Shown here: positions 1 through 17,310 of the stretch, piece after piece
How the letters are laid out: every line of letters begins with the position of its first letter
Position numbering within the stretch: the stretch's first letter is position 1
Assembly (NCBI GenBank): GCA_958496175.1
Contig: OY292280.1
Coordinates: forward strand, 868,001 to 932,000
DNA length: 64,000 nucleotides
Reading direction: 5' to 3'
Source: Sisyra terminalis
Taxonomy: Eukaryota > Arthropoda > Insecta > Neuroptera > Sisyridae
The notes under the pieces: generated by a model
Databases searched by the model: none
Seen by the model: the letters and a program-made list of their open reading frames with translations, nothing else
Told to the model about the DNA's origin: nothing
Made by a program: the position numbers and the translations under genes

Positions 1-2
1 CC

Positions 3-4190
<4,188 letters not shown>

Positions 4191-5423
4191 ACCGTGCTCC
4201 TGGCCTCCACCTCTCCAATGCCCGCGTCCTCAATCCACCACCCCAAACTCCTAGCCCCAGTCCTGAAACCACCACCTCCTCCTCCTCCTCCTATATCATC
4301 CGTAACGGCAGCAGCAGTACTGAGACTTTAACTTTCCCTATCAAAAAAAAAATCAAAAATCACCCAACCCCACCCCCCATTTCCCCCCTTTAATAGAATC
4401 AAACAATTCTTTATTATTTCGATAGAATCTTAATTTATTTTATACATTTAAAACAAATAATAAACAAAAAACAGGACAATTGGTGTGCGCAATATATTAA
4501 TTAGGTTTAAGAATTTTTCAAGAAAAAAATGTGCTGAGCACTAATTTAATTTACAAAATTTGCACACTCCAATTAGCCCTATCCCCTTTAAGAAAAAAAA
4601 AAAAAAAAAGAAACTCATTTTGTACACCACTGATATTAAACTGCGTGCAGTCAAGCAGTCAGACAAATTGGGTTGCCTATACTCCAGTGAAGAAAATAGA
4701 AAAGAATTATCAGGAAGAGAAACATGACAAAGAGATGAGAAAATAATTAATAAATAAAATTAATTAATTATTAAAAAAAAATATTTACAAATATTCCACT
4801 TAAAGTTTAATTAATTATATATAAATATATATATGTTTTATTCAAATTAAATGTGATTATTAATTAATAATTCAATGGATACAATTTAAATAGGACTATT
4901 GTATTTATTCTGTCATTATTGTACGTGTTTTCTAATTTGCACAAAATATTTGTCTCCAAAAAGTTTGGAATAAGCAAAAAAACAGTTTGTTGTTCTTTTC
5001 GTTAGTGGTTCTCGTACCAGATCCTTTTTAGCCTATCATTAATTTTTATGGATAGGGTTTAGCCCGTTTTTCAGTCCCTTAGTCATTAAATATTAGAATT
5101 TTCTCCCAGTTTTAAACAAAGGTATAATATAATATTTGATTTTTGTATGTTCTTATATATTGTAACAATATTTTTGTTTTGAATATTGAAAAAAAATGAA
5201 TAGCAAAAAAAAACAACAACGAACCGTTTCATATTTTATCATGAGGTCTGTGAAGAAATTTAAATCTTTAAATTTTTTATTATATACAAAGAATAAGTAA
5301 CAAGATTGGCTCTGGCTCATGGAAATCTTTAACGATATTGAAGAAATTGTCTTTTATATCTTTGAAACAAAAGCAATTTAACTTAAATTTGAGAATATTT
5401 ATATTGAAGTAATATAATTATCG

Positions 5424-5474
5424 GTACGTGACTAACGTGGCTAACCATTTTGTTTAGCCATTTTGTTCACGTAC
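5424..5474. repeat. Short hairpin in the presumed 3'UTR
   Basis: GTACGTGA at 5424 is complementary to TTCACGTAC ending at 5474, and an inner GGCTAA/TTAGCC pair continues the stem. Small stem-loop of unknown role. Confidence 0.4.
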
Positions 5475-5541
5475 TATTTTGTACTTACCTATTTGATACT
5501 AGTCAAGAAAAAATTTAATAATAAAAAAATAAATAAGAAAT

Positions 5542-5576
5542 AGTCATATATATATAATATATATAGTATATATATG

Positions 5577-5607
<31 letters not shown>

Positions 5608-5625
5608 ATGTATATATATATATAT
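5542..5625. repeat. (TA)n microsatellite
   Basis: Runs of TATATA interrupted by TATGTATA. Simple-sequence repeat only. Confidence 0.85.
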
Positions 5626-8300
5626 TTAAAAAGCCAACTCGATCAATTTTTGAAAGTTTCTCTAGTTCATTTTTGGATGATTTAATAGATCGAGACGGCC
5701 AAATTTAATTATAGTTATTAAAAAAAAGTAATTAGTTGCAATTAGGAGATTTTTTTTTACAAGACAATTGTAAAAAACGTGCCATTTAAAAAGTTTTTTA
5801 TTTAATCGACTTCATACTATCGCAATATATTTTAAATGTATTTTTTTCACTTGGGCGACCAATTCTTGAATTTTTCGTAATTTTTCCCATTTTTTTTTCG
5901 TTTTGCCTTTTCCTGTTAAATTAGATAACCTTGCTTTGCTTAATTTTATTGATTTTTTATTAATTAATTAGTTCGGTGTATGGAGAAATTTGAAATTAAA
6001 TGCAATGAACCGTCGCGAATCGGCCAATTGCGCACAAGTCAATCATGACGAGAACGGTTCGGAATTGTCGGTGTGGAAAATTCGATATATTTGAAAAAAA
6101 AAAACTATTTAATGTATTTCTTTATCGTTAGTTTTTCTCAACTAATTAAATATTAAAGAAAAAAACATTGGTTTTTGAATATTGATTGCTTCGATATACT
6201 AGTGACATGCGCGTGCTTTGATTTATTAAAAATCTTAAATCATCGATTTTTCCACTAAATTCATTGTAATTTTTTCGTAATTGTCCAATAATACAACCGA
6301 ACTAGTCGTATTTGTCGTATTTTTTTAGCTATTAGCTATGTATATTCAATACATATTCATACATATATAAATAATATATATAAATTATGTATAATTTTAT
6401 TGTCTGATTAATTAATTATGTCATTTATTCTTTGTGTTCGTGGCGATATGTGTAATCATTAATTCATAAATGGTACGAAAACTAGTCGTAATTTGTTCAT
6501 TAATCTTAAAAGTGTTTTATTTAAAAAAAAAGAAAAAAATGCGAGATAAACAAGGAATTATATATTAATACGCCATAAATGCTGGACGTGCAATATTTGG
6601 GATCGACAGCGAATCTGATTTTGTTTTTTTTTTTGAATCTCCCGCTGAAATAATGCACGAATTTTACACACGTGGATTTCTCCGCCATACCAACCAAAAA
6701 CTCAATGAAATTTTCACGTGTGCTTATGCAACTCGTGCAGCATTCAGTGGTCTTTTTTTTTTTAATTTACGTTTCGTTTAAGTGAATTTTGTCTTTGAAA
6801 AAATTATATTATAATCTCTGTATTTCTATAACTAATTTCGTGTCTAATTATCCAAAAAAAAAGAAAAAAAAAAAAACAAAATAATAAATAATAATCATTT
6901 TTATAATCTGAAAACTTAAAAAAATTACATTACGCCGATTTGATATTTTTCATTTTAAATCGTGGATGCTTACAGTATTATAGGTTGTGGCTATATTTGC
7001 TTTTAGTAGAATTTCTTTTTTTTTTCATTTTATTTTCTTCTCTAATTTTAGAACAAACCTGTCCTCTATATTACTAATTATGACCTATTTATTTCACGTT
7101 CTAATGTTGAATGTGGTATTTTATCGTCTGAAACTAGCGACGTTGGTGCCAACGTCAGTGCAGTGCAGAACGATGCACTTGCGACAAAATATCATATTCA
7201 ACCGATCCTTACATTTAAGAATTTATATTTTATGTTTATTTAACTTATAATTTTTTTTATGTTGTATTAAATTATTTTTCTTCTTCATTTTTTTTTTTCG
7301 ATTTTGTTTTGTTTGACTTTCCACCTCCCACTCCCTTAGTTTCCTCCTCTCGCCACCGTTTTTTTTTGTGTTTTCCCTGTTTCATATTGTACTTATATAA
7401 GTAAATTACTAGTCATTATGTGTCATTAAAAATATTATCTATTGATTATTTAGCAGAATTCATGAAAAATCATACATAAATAAAAGAATTTTAATGAACG
7501 GTAACCGTTTTAAATAAAACGACTTAAAAAGTGTCTAAAAATTGAAAAAAAACACGATTTCGATTCCATCAATTTTCGTAGAATAAAATAGATAATTGTT
7601 GTTTCCATATTGTGTGGCTGCTGAATTAATTCTTGGCTATTTTATGATTACAATTTATTATATTAGTATTATTATTATTATTATCTATGATTATTATTTA
7701 TTTATATTTAATTTAATTATTTTTCATTATTTTTTTTCAATACATTCCACTTATGTTCAAAGAAAATGTATAATAATTCTCTCTGTCCTCTCTCGTTATA
7801 TTTATATTTAGATAAAACGAAATAATTAATGCACAAAGTTTTATTTTTCATTTTATTTTACTATAAATCATAGTTATCAGTACCAGAGGTATGTCGTGAC
7901 TGGAATGAAGGGAATAGGAATTACCACCTGTTTGATACAAAGTTAGTAACGTAACTAGTGTGGGTGTTAGAAGAGTCACTTCTTACACATGCGCACAAAA
8001 ACATACCAAATTGTTCATATGAATGAAAAAAATGAATGCAATTTCCTGTTTCTTTTACTTCAATGACGACACACCACTGACCAGTTCAATCATCGATCCA
8101 CCACACGTTTTGTCCACCTTCAACCCTCGAATCCCTCTTATCCTCATTTCTTCCAGTCACTTACGAATGAAGGATAATTTTCTGTTTTTAAATTTAACGA
8201 TGATAATAATAATAAAAATAAGAGTAATACTAATAAAATAATTGGCTCCAGGGGCCGCAAAAGTACCTGAATTACTTAAAAAAAAATGACCGTAATAATA

Positions 8301-11300
8301 ATTCGAAAAAATTATTAAAAAATGTGTTATTAACTCACAGAATGAAGAATAGATTAATAGTTATTTGATAGTGCAAAAAAAATGAAAAAAAACGTTCCAC
8401 TAACATTCCAATAAGAAAAAAAAAAGAGAAAAAATTAAAAAAATGCATTTTTAGTTCAATTTGACAATCTTGCGGACACAATGATGGAAATTCACACGCA
8501 AGCAATCAATTTTGCGCACTTTTCAATTGTAAATTTAGATAAAATAAATTGATAAGAATGAACGATATTTAAATGGTAATAACAGAAAGATAAATGGTCA
8601 TTATTTTCATTGGAAAAAAAACACTTTCTTTTATTTCTCTATGAAAAAAAATGCAGTGATTTCCGTCCATTTCGCTCAAAACAATTATAACAATAATGAT
8701 AGTTGAAAGAAAAACCATCCTCAACGACTAACTCTCCGATTTGATTGCACCAACAAAGCCGTTCATTGGCATGCGCAAAATGGCCGACGGTCATGCGCGC
8801 GCAGCAACTAAGACTAATTTTCAATTTGATATTATAAAAGATATATTTATCAAGGCCAAAATTTTTAGAAAAATACAAATTCGTACCTGGAATAGTTGAC
8901 TCGACAAAATGAGTCGTTTTGTCCAAATTACATAACCGAATACTTTTGAAATACATTAATTCTTTGTATATATAGTACAAGTAGGTCCGGCAGTGGGTAT
9001 TTGGTCGGCAGAGGGAAAAATTTCTTGGATAATTGTATTCTACTTGGAAAATTTTGAGTGAATACATTAAGCATAGATTTTGAAAAAAATCAATTACATA
9101 TTTCGCTAAAAATAATGAAAAATTTTAATATTTCTCCGTTAACGGATTTTCAGTAACTCGAAAGTCGCTAAAGACCTTAATTGTTGCAAAAGCAACGGTA
9201 AATAACAATAAAAAAGCTTTAAATCTAGACTAGCTAGAAAATAATTTGAGTTTTCCAAGTCAAAAAAATTTCAATTTTCAAAAAAAAAAAACTTGCTTAA
9301 AAGTGATTTTTCCAACCTAATTTTCTCTCATTAAGATGTTCAAAATAATAAAAAAAAAAGATAATTGTAATACTCTTTGGAAAACCAATACTTCGATAAT
9401 CTTTACCTTGAATTACGTTGAAAAACCCTGTAGTTTGGAAAAATGAAAATTTAACAAATTTCAAATTCAAAATATGTGGTATCATTTTAGCCGGGACAAA
9501 CGAACATTGCTGCCAAATTTCATGAGTGAATCAAATAGAAAATAATTAATAAATTATTGGCAATAAATTATGGTTACGGTTAAATTTTTTTTTAAATATT
9601 TATACCTAAAACAGTCTTCAAGTGATCAAACAGTGATATTTTCCTATTTGTGTAAAATTCACTAAGGAAATTCCGAACTATTCCTACTGTTCTGAGCTCA
9701 TTTACATGTAACACAATTTGAATATGAAGTTTACATAATAAATTTGCACTTTTCCCAAACTAGACAATTAGGGGATGTTTTATATAATTTTCTGAGAGGA
9801 TGTTCGAACTATTGATTTTCATTTAAACGTTCTATCTGGAAGAAAACTTAGTTTGAAAAGTTACTTCTAATCGAGACTAATATCTTGGAAAATGATTATT
9901 TTCTCGGCTTAGAAAACGATTAGTTTAGATGAACTAGATACGAATTCCTTAAAAAAATCATACCAATGCCAAAATATTTATACAACAATTTATTTGATAG
10001 TCACATTAATCGAATTAATTGCTGCAACTAATCAAGGATTTATTCGATAAATTTGATAAATGAGCGTTATGTTTTGTTGGTCGGTTAAATCAAAGTACGA
10101 TTTACACGTCTTCTTTGTGTAAATCAATTATTTTTCAAAGTTCCAAATTATATAATTGCATAATCGAGCTTTAAAGGCTGATCAAGATGGCTTCCTTATA
10201 GGACTAACTGTTTATTCTGTAAAAAAAGAACAAATGAATCATTGTTGACAAGACTAAAATATAAAATAGCTGTATCGTATGATAATAATAAAAAAAAAAA
10301 ACATATATTTAAAATAATTCCATTCACATCCCTTATTTTATAATGTATGCAAGGCTTGGTTGCATGAGTGCGTGATTGCGTTAGCTTGAATGTATGTTTG
10401 CGCGTGTGCAGTCGTGAATTTTTTATATATGGCAATGTAAACAATTAAAAAAAAAACAAATGAATGGCCTAACGTTGATATTTTTCCGATTTATACAACG
10501 ATCTATTTATTAACTGATAAAATATTTGTAATTCGAGAATAATAACGTAATTTTATGAAACAATTCTCAACTATCATTATTGATATTAATGCTTTGATAT
10601 GCTTAATGGTCGAATTCATGCAAATTCATTGACACAAAAATATTCAGTCTTGCAGCCAACTTCGTCTTAATATTCCATATTATTAATGTATTATTATTAT
10701 TGGCAATTCCTACAAATTTTCACAACATTTTAATAGTAAAAATATGAAACATTTACGCTTTACACAAAAATATTTCAAAGACTTCTGTGATTAAAACAAT
10801 CATGGCGACGGTGAACTTTCCGTTTTTCCGTGTACTTACGCCAGGTAGCACGATCCAACGTGAAGTTAGTTGTGATTTGAGATTTACTCAAAATAATAAT
10901 AATAATTAATAATATTTAATATAAGGACTTTTTCCAAAAACTTAGTTAAATAAAAGCGTGTGTTGCGCAAATCCTATATCAAAAAAGCAACAAAAAACTA
11001 AAAAAAAAAAAACACATTTTAAATTTATTCATTACCTTTCTTATTAAATATTGTATAAATTATGTTTAAACAATAAAAAAAAATGCTAAATATTTATTAT
11101 TATTATTATTTTTAAGCGTAATTAATCAGAAAATTACATGTACTAATTTATCCGTAAATTTCACAATTAAGTGGCTTTTTACGCGCGTTTGTCCCACTAC
11201 AAAAGTAGAATACGTTTTGGCAATTTTGGCCAAATTGGACGAGTTCGGTTTCCATTGAACGTTTAACCAAAAACAAACGTGTTCTACTGTACTTTATTGT

Positions 11301-14300
11301 AATTTGACTCAAAGAGTTGATTCAAACGTTAACGAGTTAACGGAATTTCCGACGTATGCGCACAAGAGAGGCGTGATATGGAACGGCATGTACTGAATAT
11401 CTGAAAAAATATGGATGTTAATCAGTTAACGCACTAGAACACTTATTTTACAATAACTCACAACAATGACAAGGTTTTGAAATTCTCTCTAGTTTCTAGA
11501 CTTAATTTGTTTTGACATTGTGTAGATCTAGGATTTGATAGAGCAAGATTGAATTTATTCCTCACCGTCAAATCATTGAGATTTCTCGTTTGGTTTAAAT
11601 TACACTGAAGTCGATCAAATGTGCGCAGCGACAAGTGGTAGCCATATTGTTGCGGCTGCGCACAATTCACCGACACGGTTTTGTTCATTCCTGTTGATAC
11701 AATTTGGAATTGAACGTGAACAGTGCACAGAAGAAACTATGAACGACATATCAAACTATAACAATAATTAAACGATTTCCAATTACCTTTAAATGTAAAT
11801 TTAAATATAAAAATCAAAGATATTATGAAAACAATACGAAATAATTAGAAGAAAAAATATATTTACGGGATTTTTACTAGGATAATAAAGGAAATTATAT
11901 ACTATAAATAAATAATTATAATGGGTAAAAATACCGCGAAACATTACATCTATGTAAAAACAAGTGAAAGTTTCACCATTTGTAACATTTGAAGTGAACT
12001 TTCTTTTGTTTTTTATGTGTGTTAAGATTGCAATATTACCTATTTTATAGGGAATTACGGGTGGGTGCGTTATCGTCCCTTAAACGACAAGCTCAAATTA
12101 GTCAAGTTCTGTACATATACTAGTTATAACGACAATATGCCCCTTCTCTTTATCTCTCTCTCTCTCTCTCTCTCTCCCCTCCAACCTCTACTTCTTTGAC
12201 CATTCACTAATTAATCCGTCTGCGATCCCATGTCCTTATGCTTTTACATTCACAGCAAATAACGCCATTTTGGACGCTTCCTCAATATCCTCGGCGGCCA
12301 TTTTGTTTCAATTTTTAAATTAACTATTTAATATATTATATCAATTAGTTGTATCATATTATGTTGGATACTTAATAAAATTCATTTATCTCATTTATTT
12401 GTTTTGTTTCGCTTTTGAAAAACGAATCATTCATTGATAAATCACGTCACAAAAACATGTAATGAAGGAGAGGGGGGAAATTTGGTGTAGTGCACTTTGG
12501 CAAATAAGATACGGAATATTTTGATTTTGTGACGTAATTTATGAATGAAATGTGAAGCTGGGTGCGACAAGGGATGGAGCAGAGAAGGGGCAAACGTCAC
12601 AATTGTTATAAAGACACACATTTTTGACGTAAATCTTCGATTTAAATACAAAAAATCCTAACGATTTGCAATCAATTTTATACAACAACAAAAATAAAAA
12701 GATACAAATTTTGGAAATTTTACAAAATGGCCGATTGAGTACCGATTAATACACTGAGGTCGATTTACAAAGATATTGAAAAAATTTCCGTTAATTTTTG
12801 CTCAAGTTTGACCGTATTTGTCAAGTTTGTTGTAGTTTGAATTTTTTTCTGATTAAAAAGAAAAACGCACATTTGCTAAAAGTATTACTATTTAAATAGG
12901 CCATATAGTGGCACTAATGTATGAAAAAGAGAGAGACAATGTGGGAATGAGTGGGAAAGAGTGCATTATTTATTTGTTAATATGTGCCGCAAAAATGCGA
13001 CGAATAGTTTCCCGCTACGAATGCTGCGCGCAAATATTCACAAATAAAAATACACTTGAAAAAGTATAATTTGATTTTTTGGTTGAGTGACAAAAAGGAG
13101 ATGATAGTTGGCTCCTTTTTCTCAAACGATTGTGAAAAGGACAGTAAATCACTTGATCCCAATGGCACAATTGCTAAAAATTCAAACATGACCTCTTCCC
13201 ATTAATTTATTGACCTTCCACAAACAATTACCTGAATTCTTCCTGAAAATTCCTATACTCAAAGTCTTTTGTCATTGTATGAATTTTTTCAAAAGAAAGA
13301 AAAAAACTACATATTATACATAGCGAATATATTAAAAAGAGAAAGTCTATTAAAAAAGAGTTTAGATAGAAATGAATGAATTTATGGATAGAAAACATAC
13401 AGTTAAAACACATGGACTCTACATGCTTTAACATTAGATATTTCCATGAAAGTATCCATTCCAGTGAGATAGAAATAGTTTAGTATAGCCTATCTTTGTC
13501 GTTGCGCATGTCTCATACGCATCATCATAAACGTGTTGCAAACATTGTTTTAAGGCAAATGCTTGACAATTTAAACTTATCACACGATACCTAGCCCTTG
13601 GTTAAGGACTAAAGATTTCAATAATCGAAAATTTTAAATCAATTTGCCAAAATGTCAGGAATCAGAATTAGTGATATTTCATCAAGTTACTAATCAGTAA
13701 CAAGACGTAGACTATTCCATTATTTAGAAAATTGTTTGCTTTTAGTCAATTTTTAGTAATTAACTTAGTTGAAACATAAAAGAGCTTGCAACGTCTAATT
13801 TCACAATGTAATCAATATTTCTTGTTCCTTCAATTTTAATTCGCTTGAAATTTTTAGACTTATTTTACCCGAAAGAAATATCTTGAGAGTCTAACATAAA
13901 AACGTGTTATGAATCCATACCAAAATGGCGACGATGCGCCGCCATTTTGTTGAGTGACAAAAACAGTTTGAAAACCACAAAAAAGGCCAAATTTGGCGTT
14001 GATTGTTGGCGTGAAAGATGACATATGTGATATTGTGTATTTGTGTGCGTGTCTGAGAATACGTATGAATGTCACTACCAATTGGCTACGACTTGATTAA
14101 CTGAAACAAGTGAAAAACGATACAAAACAAATTGAAAAAAAAAAAACGAAAAAATTAAAACCAAAAAAAAAGAAACAACCAAAAACGAATACAGACCAGA
14201 ATAAAATAATTTAAACCTTGTATAAAAACTGATTGATACGAACAATAGATTTGAATTACAGCGACAAAAAGCCACAATTCAAAAGTAATGGGTACCGTGT

Positions 14301-15190
14301 TTAAAGTGGTGCATATTACCCCGGATTCTATGCAAGTATTAGGTACCTATATAAACTAATCGTATTTTCCAAAACGGCGGTAATTAAATTAGACACAATT
14401 TGTACAAGTCAGTAGATAGGTGCCTAGCTACTTTTGGAAAATATTTACTCAAATTCATATGCCAGATTACACACATAAGTATGTCGGTGTATTGCAATAT
14501 TTGTACTTTTCCATGTTGAAAACTCAATAACAATAATAAACTATTGAAATATATTTGATTCAATTTTTTTCCCACTACCAGTATCCTTCGTAGGTACCAG
14601 TTTTTGTTAAGACACCTGAATTCCTGGTTTAAAAAGTGGTATGGTTCTCTTAGGTAAGTGACACCAAGATATGAGATTTAACTTAATGAAAAGTGCAAGG
14701 AACCGAATCTTTAAAAAAGAATTCATTCAACTTCGTTGAATTGCAGAGTTAATTCAATGAATGACGTTGAATTTTGATAATAGGAAGTTGCCATTGAACT
14801 GCTCAACGCCCAAACAAAGTGATTAAGCATAATTTTCTATTTCAAACTTTTGTGTAGAATTTAAAAATTCCCAAAAAAAAAATCCGAACAATTCAAATCA
14901 TTTAGAGACAAGGAAATCATTATTTAAATCAATCAGCAATTAAAAATCAAGGCAAAAATAATTAAATATACATAAATAAACTTATCTTCTTTGTATTTAA
15001 ATAGTATAGAAAAGTAGGAAAACAATGTTCTCTAATCCAACACAGATTTCAATTTTCCCCAGCCCTGGATTCATCCCTTAATTCTGAAAAATCAACAATT
15101 GTTAGTTCTTATTTCATTTTTCAAAATATTGTTATTTTTTCAAATAATTGATTGATTAATATGTTTTATACATATTTTAAATCTTTCAAA
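8301..15190. other. Gene-free AT-rich region
   Basis: Only short chance reading frames without codon structure or splice logic. Contains a (CT)n tract at about 12150-12177, many poly-A/T runs and a SINE tail fragment near 9155-9215. Part of it could still be the far 3'UTR of the upstream gene. I see no RNA gene or conserved coding segment. Confidence 0.6.
9155..9215 (+). repeat. SINE tail fragment
   Basis: The stretch around GTCGCTAAAGACCTTA and the following AGCAACGGTAAATAA matches, in reverse complement, the tail of the tRNA-like element at 56991-57153. A truncated copy without the tRNA-like head. Confidence 0.6.
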
Positions 15191-15194
15191 TTAA

Positions 15195-15380
15195 GACAGC
15201 ATTAAAATTGCGTTTCGAGTTTTGCTGGAAGCTATGAGTTCATACTATTGTCCAGCATGTGGCACTGTAAACTTAAGTTGGTTCGAGTGGAAAAAGTTGC
15301 TAAGTGTTCACTCGTCATCGCATAGATGGCGCAACAAACTTAATAGTTCTGGTGAAAATATATGCTATTTTAAATGTCAG
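15195..15380 (+). repeat. Dispersed repeat family R, copy a
   Basis: Shares with 40929-41114 the blocks GCGTTTCGA..TTG, TGGAAGCTAT, GGCACTG..AACTTAAGTTGG and CATAGA..GCGNAACAAACTTA in the same order and orientation. It is open for 65 codons here, but the other copies are not, so it is not treated as a gene. Probably a non-autonomous mobile element. Confidence 0.65.
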
Positions 15381-16507
15381 TTATTGAAGACGAGTTACAA
15401 CAAAAAAACAATTATATGAAACATTTTACAATTGTGACATTATTTTTCAAAGTTACTTAGTTCAATGTTTCTAATAATATTACGAATGTTGTACGCAAAG
15501 AAGTTAAAAGCCTGTGGGGAATTTGCATAGAACTTTTCTTTTGGGCTTTGTCTTTTATAATCAATCGCAGAAGTTCATACTTTAAACGTTTTTCATTCCT
15601 TTATGGTTAGCAATAAGTAGTTTATTTTAGTTTCTCATACCATTAAGAATTTTTCTTTTTGTTAATCTTTGAACCCATGAAATTCTGACTGTAGCCAGTA
15701 AATTTAAATTCCTTCTTTTTTCCAATGATGTACCAAGACTCCAACTCTCGATACATCATTGATGGTTGGTTTGATTTTATTAATAATATGGTTTTATTGT
15801 TTCACAGAAGTTTCGCTTTGAAGGATAGTTCAATTGGTAAAACGTAGCCTATGAAGCCTAAGCGTTAACCGCGAATGCTATTAGTATGGTATTAAAATAA
15901 ATAAAAAGAATATCAAGTTCATAGTGATACCCAAATGAGACCGAACCTCTCTTAATGGAAAGACAGTAGAAAGAGTGGACCATTTCAAATATGTATCTGG
16001 AATGTCTTATCAACGAAACATGCGGTATGGTGCAGGAAAAACACATCCGCAGGAATCTTCATAAAGATGAAAACAACCTTTGTATCTTGGGAGGGCCACT
16101 CAATGTTAATTTTTTGTTCCTAAAAATGCTCAGTTCATCTCGACGAATATTGGCGGTGCTAGTGTAGGAGAGCCGATAACAACGGGACCTTATTTTAAAT
16201 ACTTTGCGCGCAATTTTCAAATTTTTACTTATTTTATTTTCGAAAAATGTTATCCCCATATAATAATGAAACTTCTATTAAAATTTATTTTTTTATTTAC
16301 AATATTAAAATACAGAACAAGAATATAGCAGTATTTGGAATTATAAAATGTAAGTTACCAAGAAATAAGATGATATGGTTTCTAGTTACAAAATTATAAA
16401 AACATGTTAAAGGATATATTATGAAAATGCGCCCATATCAACATCTTGGATGAATTCTGGAAGTTCTCTCTTACAGTTGCCATGAACTATGACTGCTTAG
16501 AAACTAA

Positions 16508-17060
16508 TTATTTATAAAGTACCTACTTATTAGGCCAATGTTAACCTATGCAGGAGTAAGTTGGAGCTTCATAAGCGACAGTAATTTTAACAAACTGCAA
16601 ATAGTGCAAAATAAATTTTTGAGGTTTGCTTTGAATGTACCAAGGTACACGTGGATCCAGGAACTTCATGACAGAAGCGAATTACCGCTGGTAAAAGAAT
16701 ATTTAAAAGAAGTTTGCTTCAATTTTTTTAAGAAATGCGAAGATAACGAAAATGTAGCAATCAGAAATATTGGGGCTTATGATTAGAATATAGTGACAAA
16801 ACACAAAAGAATAAGATATATTTTATAAGAACTAGTATATTATTGTATTATTTTTTTTTTCTTCTTTTTTTTTATTGAAACCTTGTTGGGTTTTTTAGGT
16901 CCTTTTTCCCAACATAAGAAACAGAGAATTTTTTATTTTTAGTTTTCACATATAATTTTATTTTGTAAGAGGAAAAGAGCAACTGCTCTGGCACTCAAGC
17001 TTTTAATTTTTGTAAATAATAAATTGTACTGTTAATGGACCAATAAACAATTTTATATAT
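16508..17060 (+). mobile_element. 5'-truncated non-LTR retrotransposon (Jockey-like), RT C-terminal fragment and 3'UTR
   Basis: Reading 16508-16786 gives LLIRPMLTYAGVSW, then LQIVQNKFLRFALNVPRY and LPLVKEYLKEVCFNFF. This is the typical end of a Jockey-clade reverse transcriptase open reading frame, just past the catalytic domain. A stop codon stands in frame immediately upstream and the rest of the element is absent, so it is a dead 5' truncation. The ~270 nt after the stop resemble a LINE 3'UTR with AATAAA near 17020-17050 and end in an A/T-rich simple tail. Confidence 0.85.
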
Positions 17061-17119
17061 ATATCGAAAAAGATGGGGAAAAACATCAAAATGTTATTAT
17101 GTGTATCGACACATTTCCG

Positions 17120-17310
17120 GATGTACCAAGGAGCAGTTATGGTTTCAATGTTTTTTGGAAAATTTCAATTATTTCAATCGCGAAAGAAAATTGAATTTTG
17201 TAATCTGAGAAATATTTATTTATGAGTTTTTGTTTAATACAAACATGTGTGGTTGTAGCCGAGTAGATATGTTGAGGGAATCTCCGGGTTCGAACCTTGA
17301 AATTGCCATT
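17120..17310 (+). mobile_element. tRNA-related SINE-like element, copy 1
   Basis: TAGCCGAGTAG near 17257 fits the pol III A box exactly, and GGTTCGAACCT near 17287 fits the B box with one mismatch, spaced as in a tRNA. The sequence does not fold into a complete tRNA cloverleaf. The upstream ~120 nt are similar to the upstream sequence at 19640-19780, so a whole unit is repeated. A retroposon with a tRNA-like module is the best reading. Confidence 0.55.

Larger units (their letters stand above)
4191..8300 (+). other. Probable long 3'UTR of the ELAV-family gene
   Basis: No coding region on either strand. It starts right after the stop with a C-rich stretch containing (CTC)n at ~4270-4292. AATAAA occurs at 4459-4464 and another AATAAA-containing AT stretch lies near 4750. 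Scattered blocks of higher complexity (about 6000-6070, 6590-6750, 7130-7200) look less random than the surrounding poly-A/T. Neuronal ELAV-family mRNAs are known for very long 3'UTR isoforms; assigning this stretch is inference, and the true end cannot be fixed by reading. Confidence 0.45.

Noticed and set aside
17247..17305. Possible tRNA gene
   Set aside because: Promoter boxes are good, but no acceptor stem and only a partial cloverleaf; related sequence recurs at 19640.
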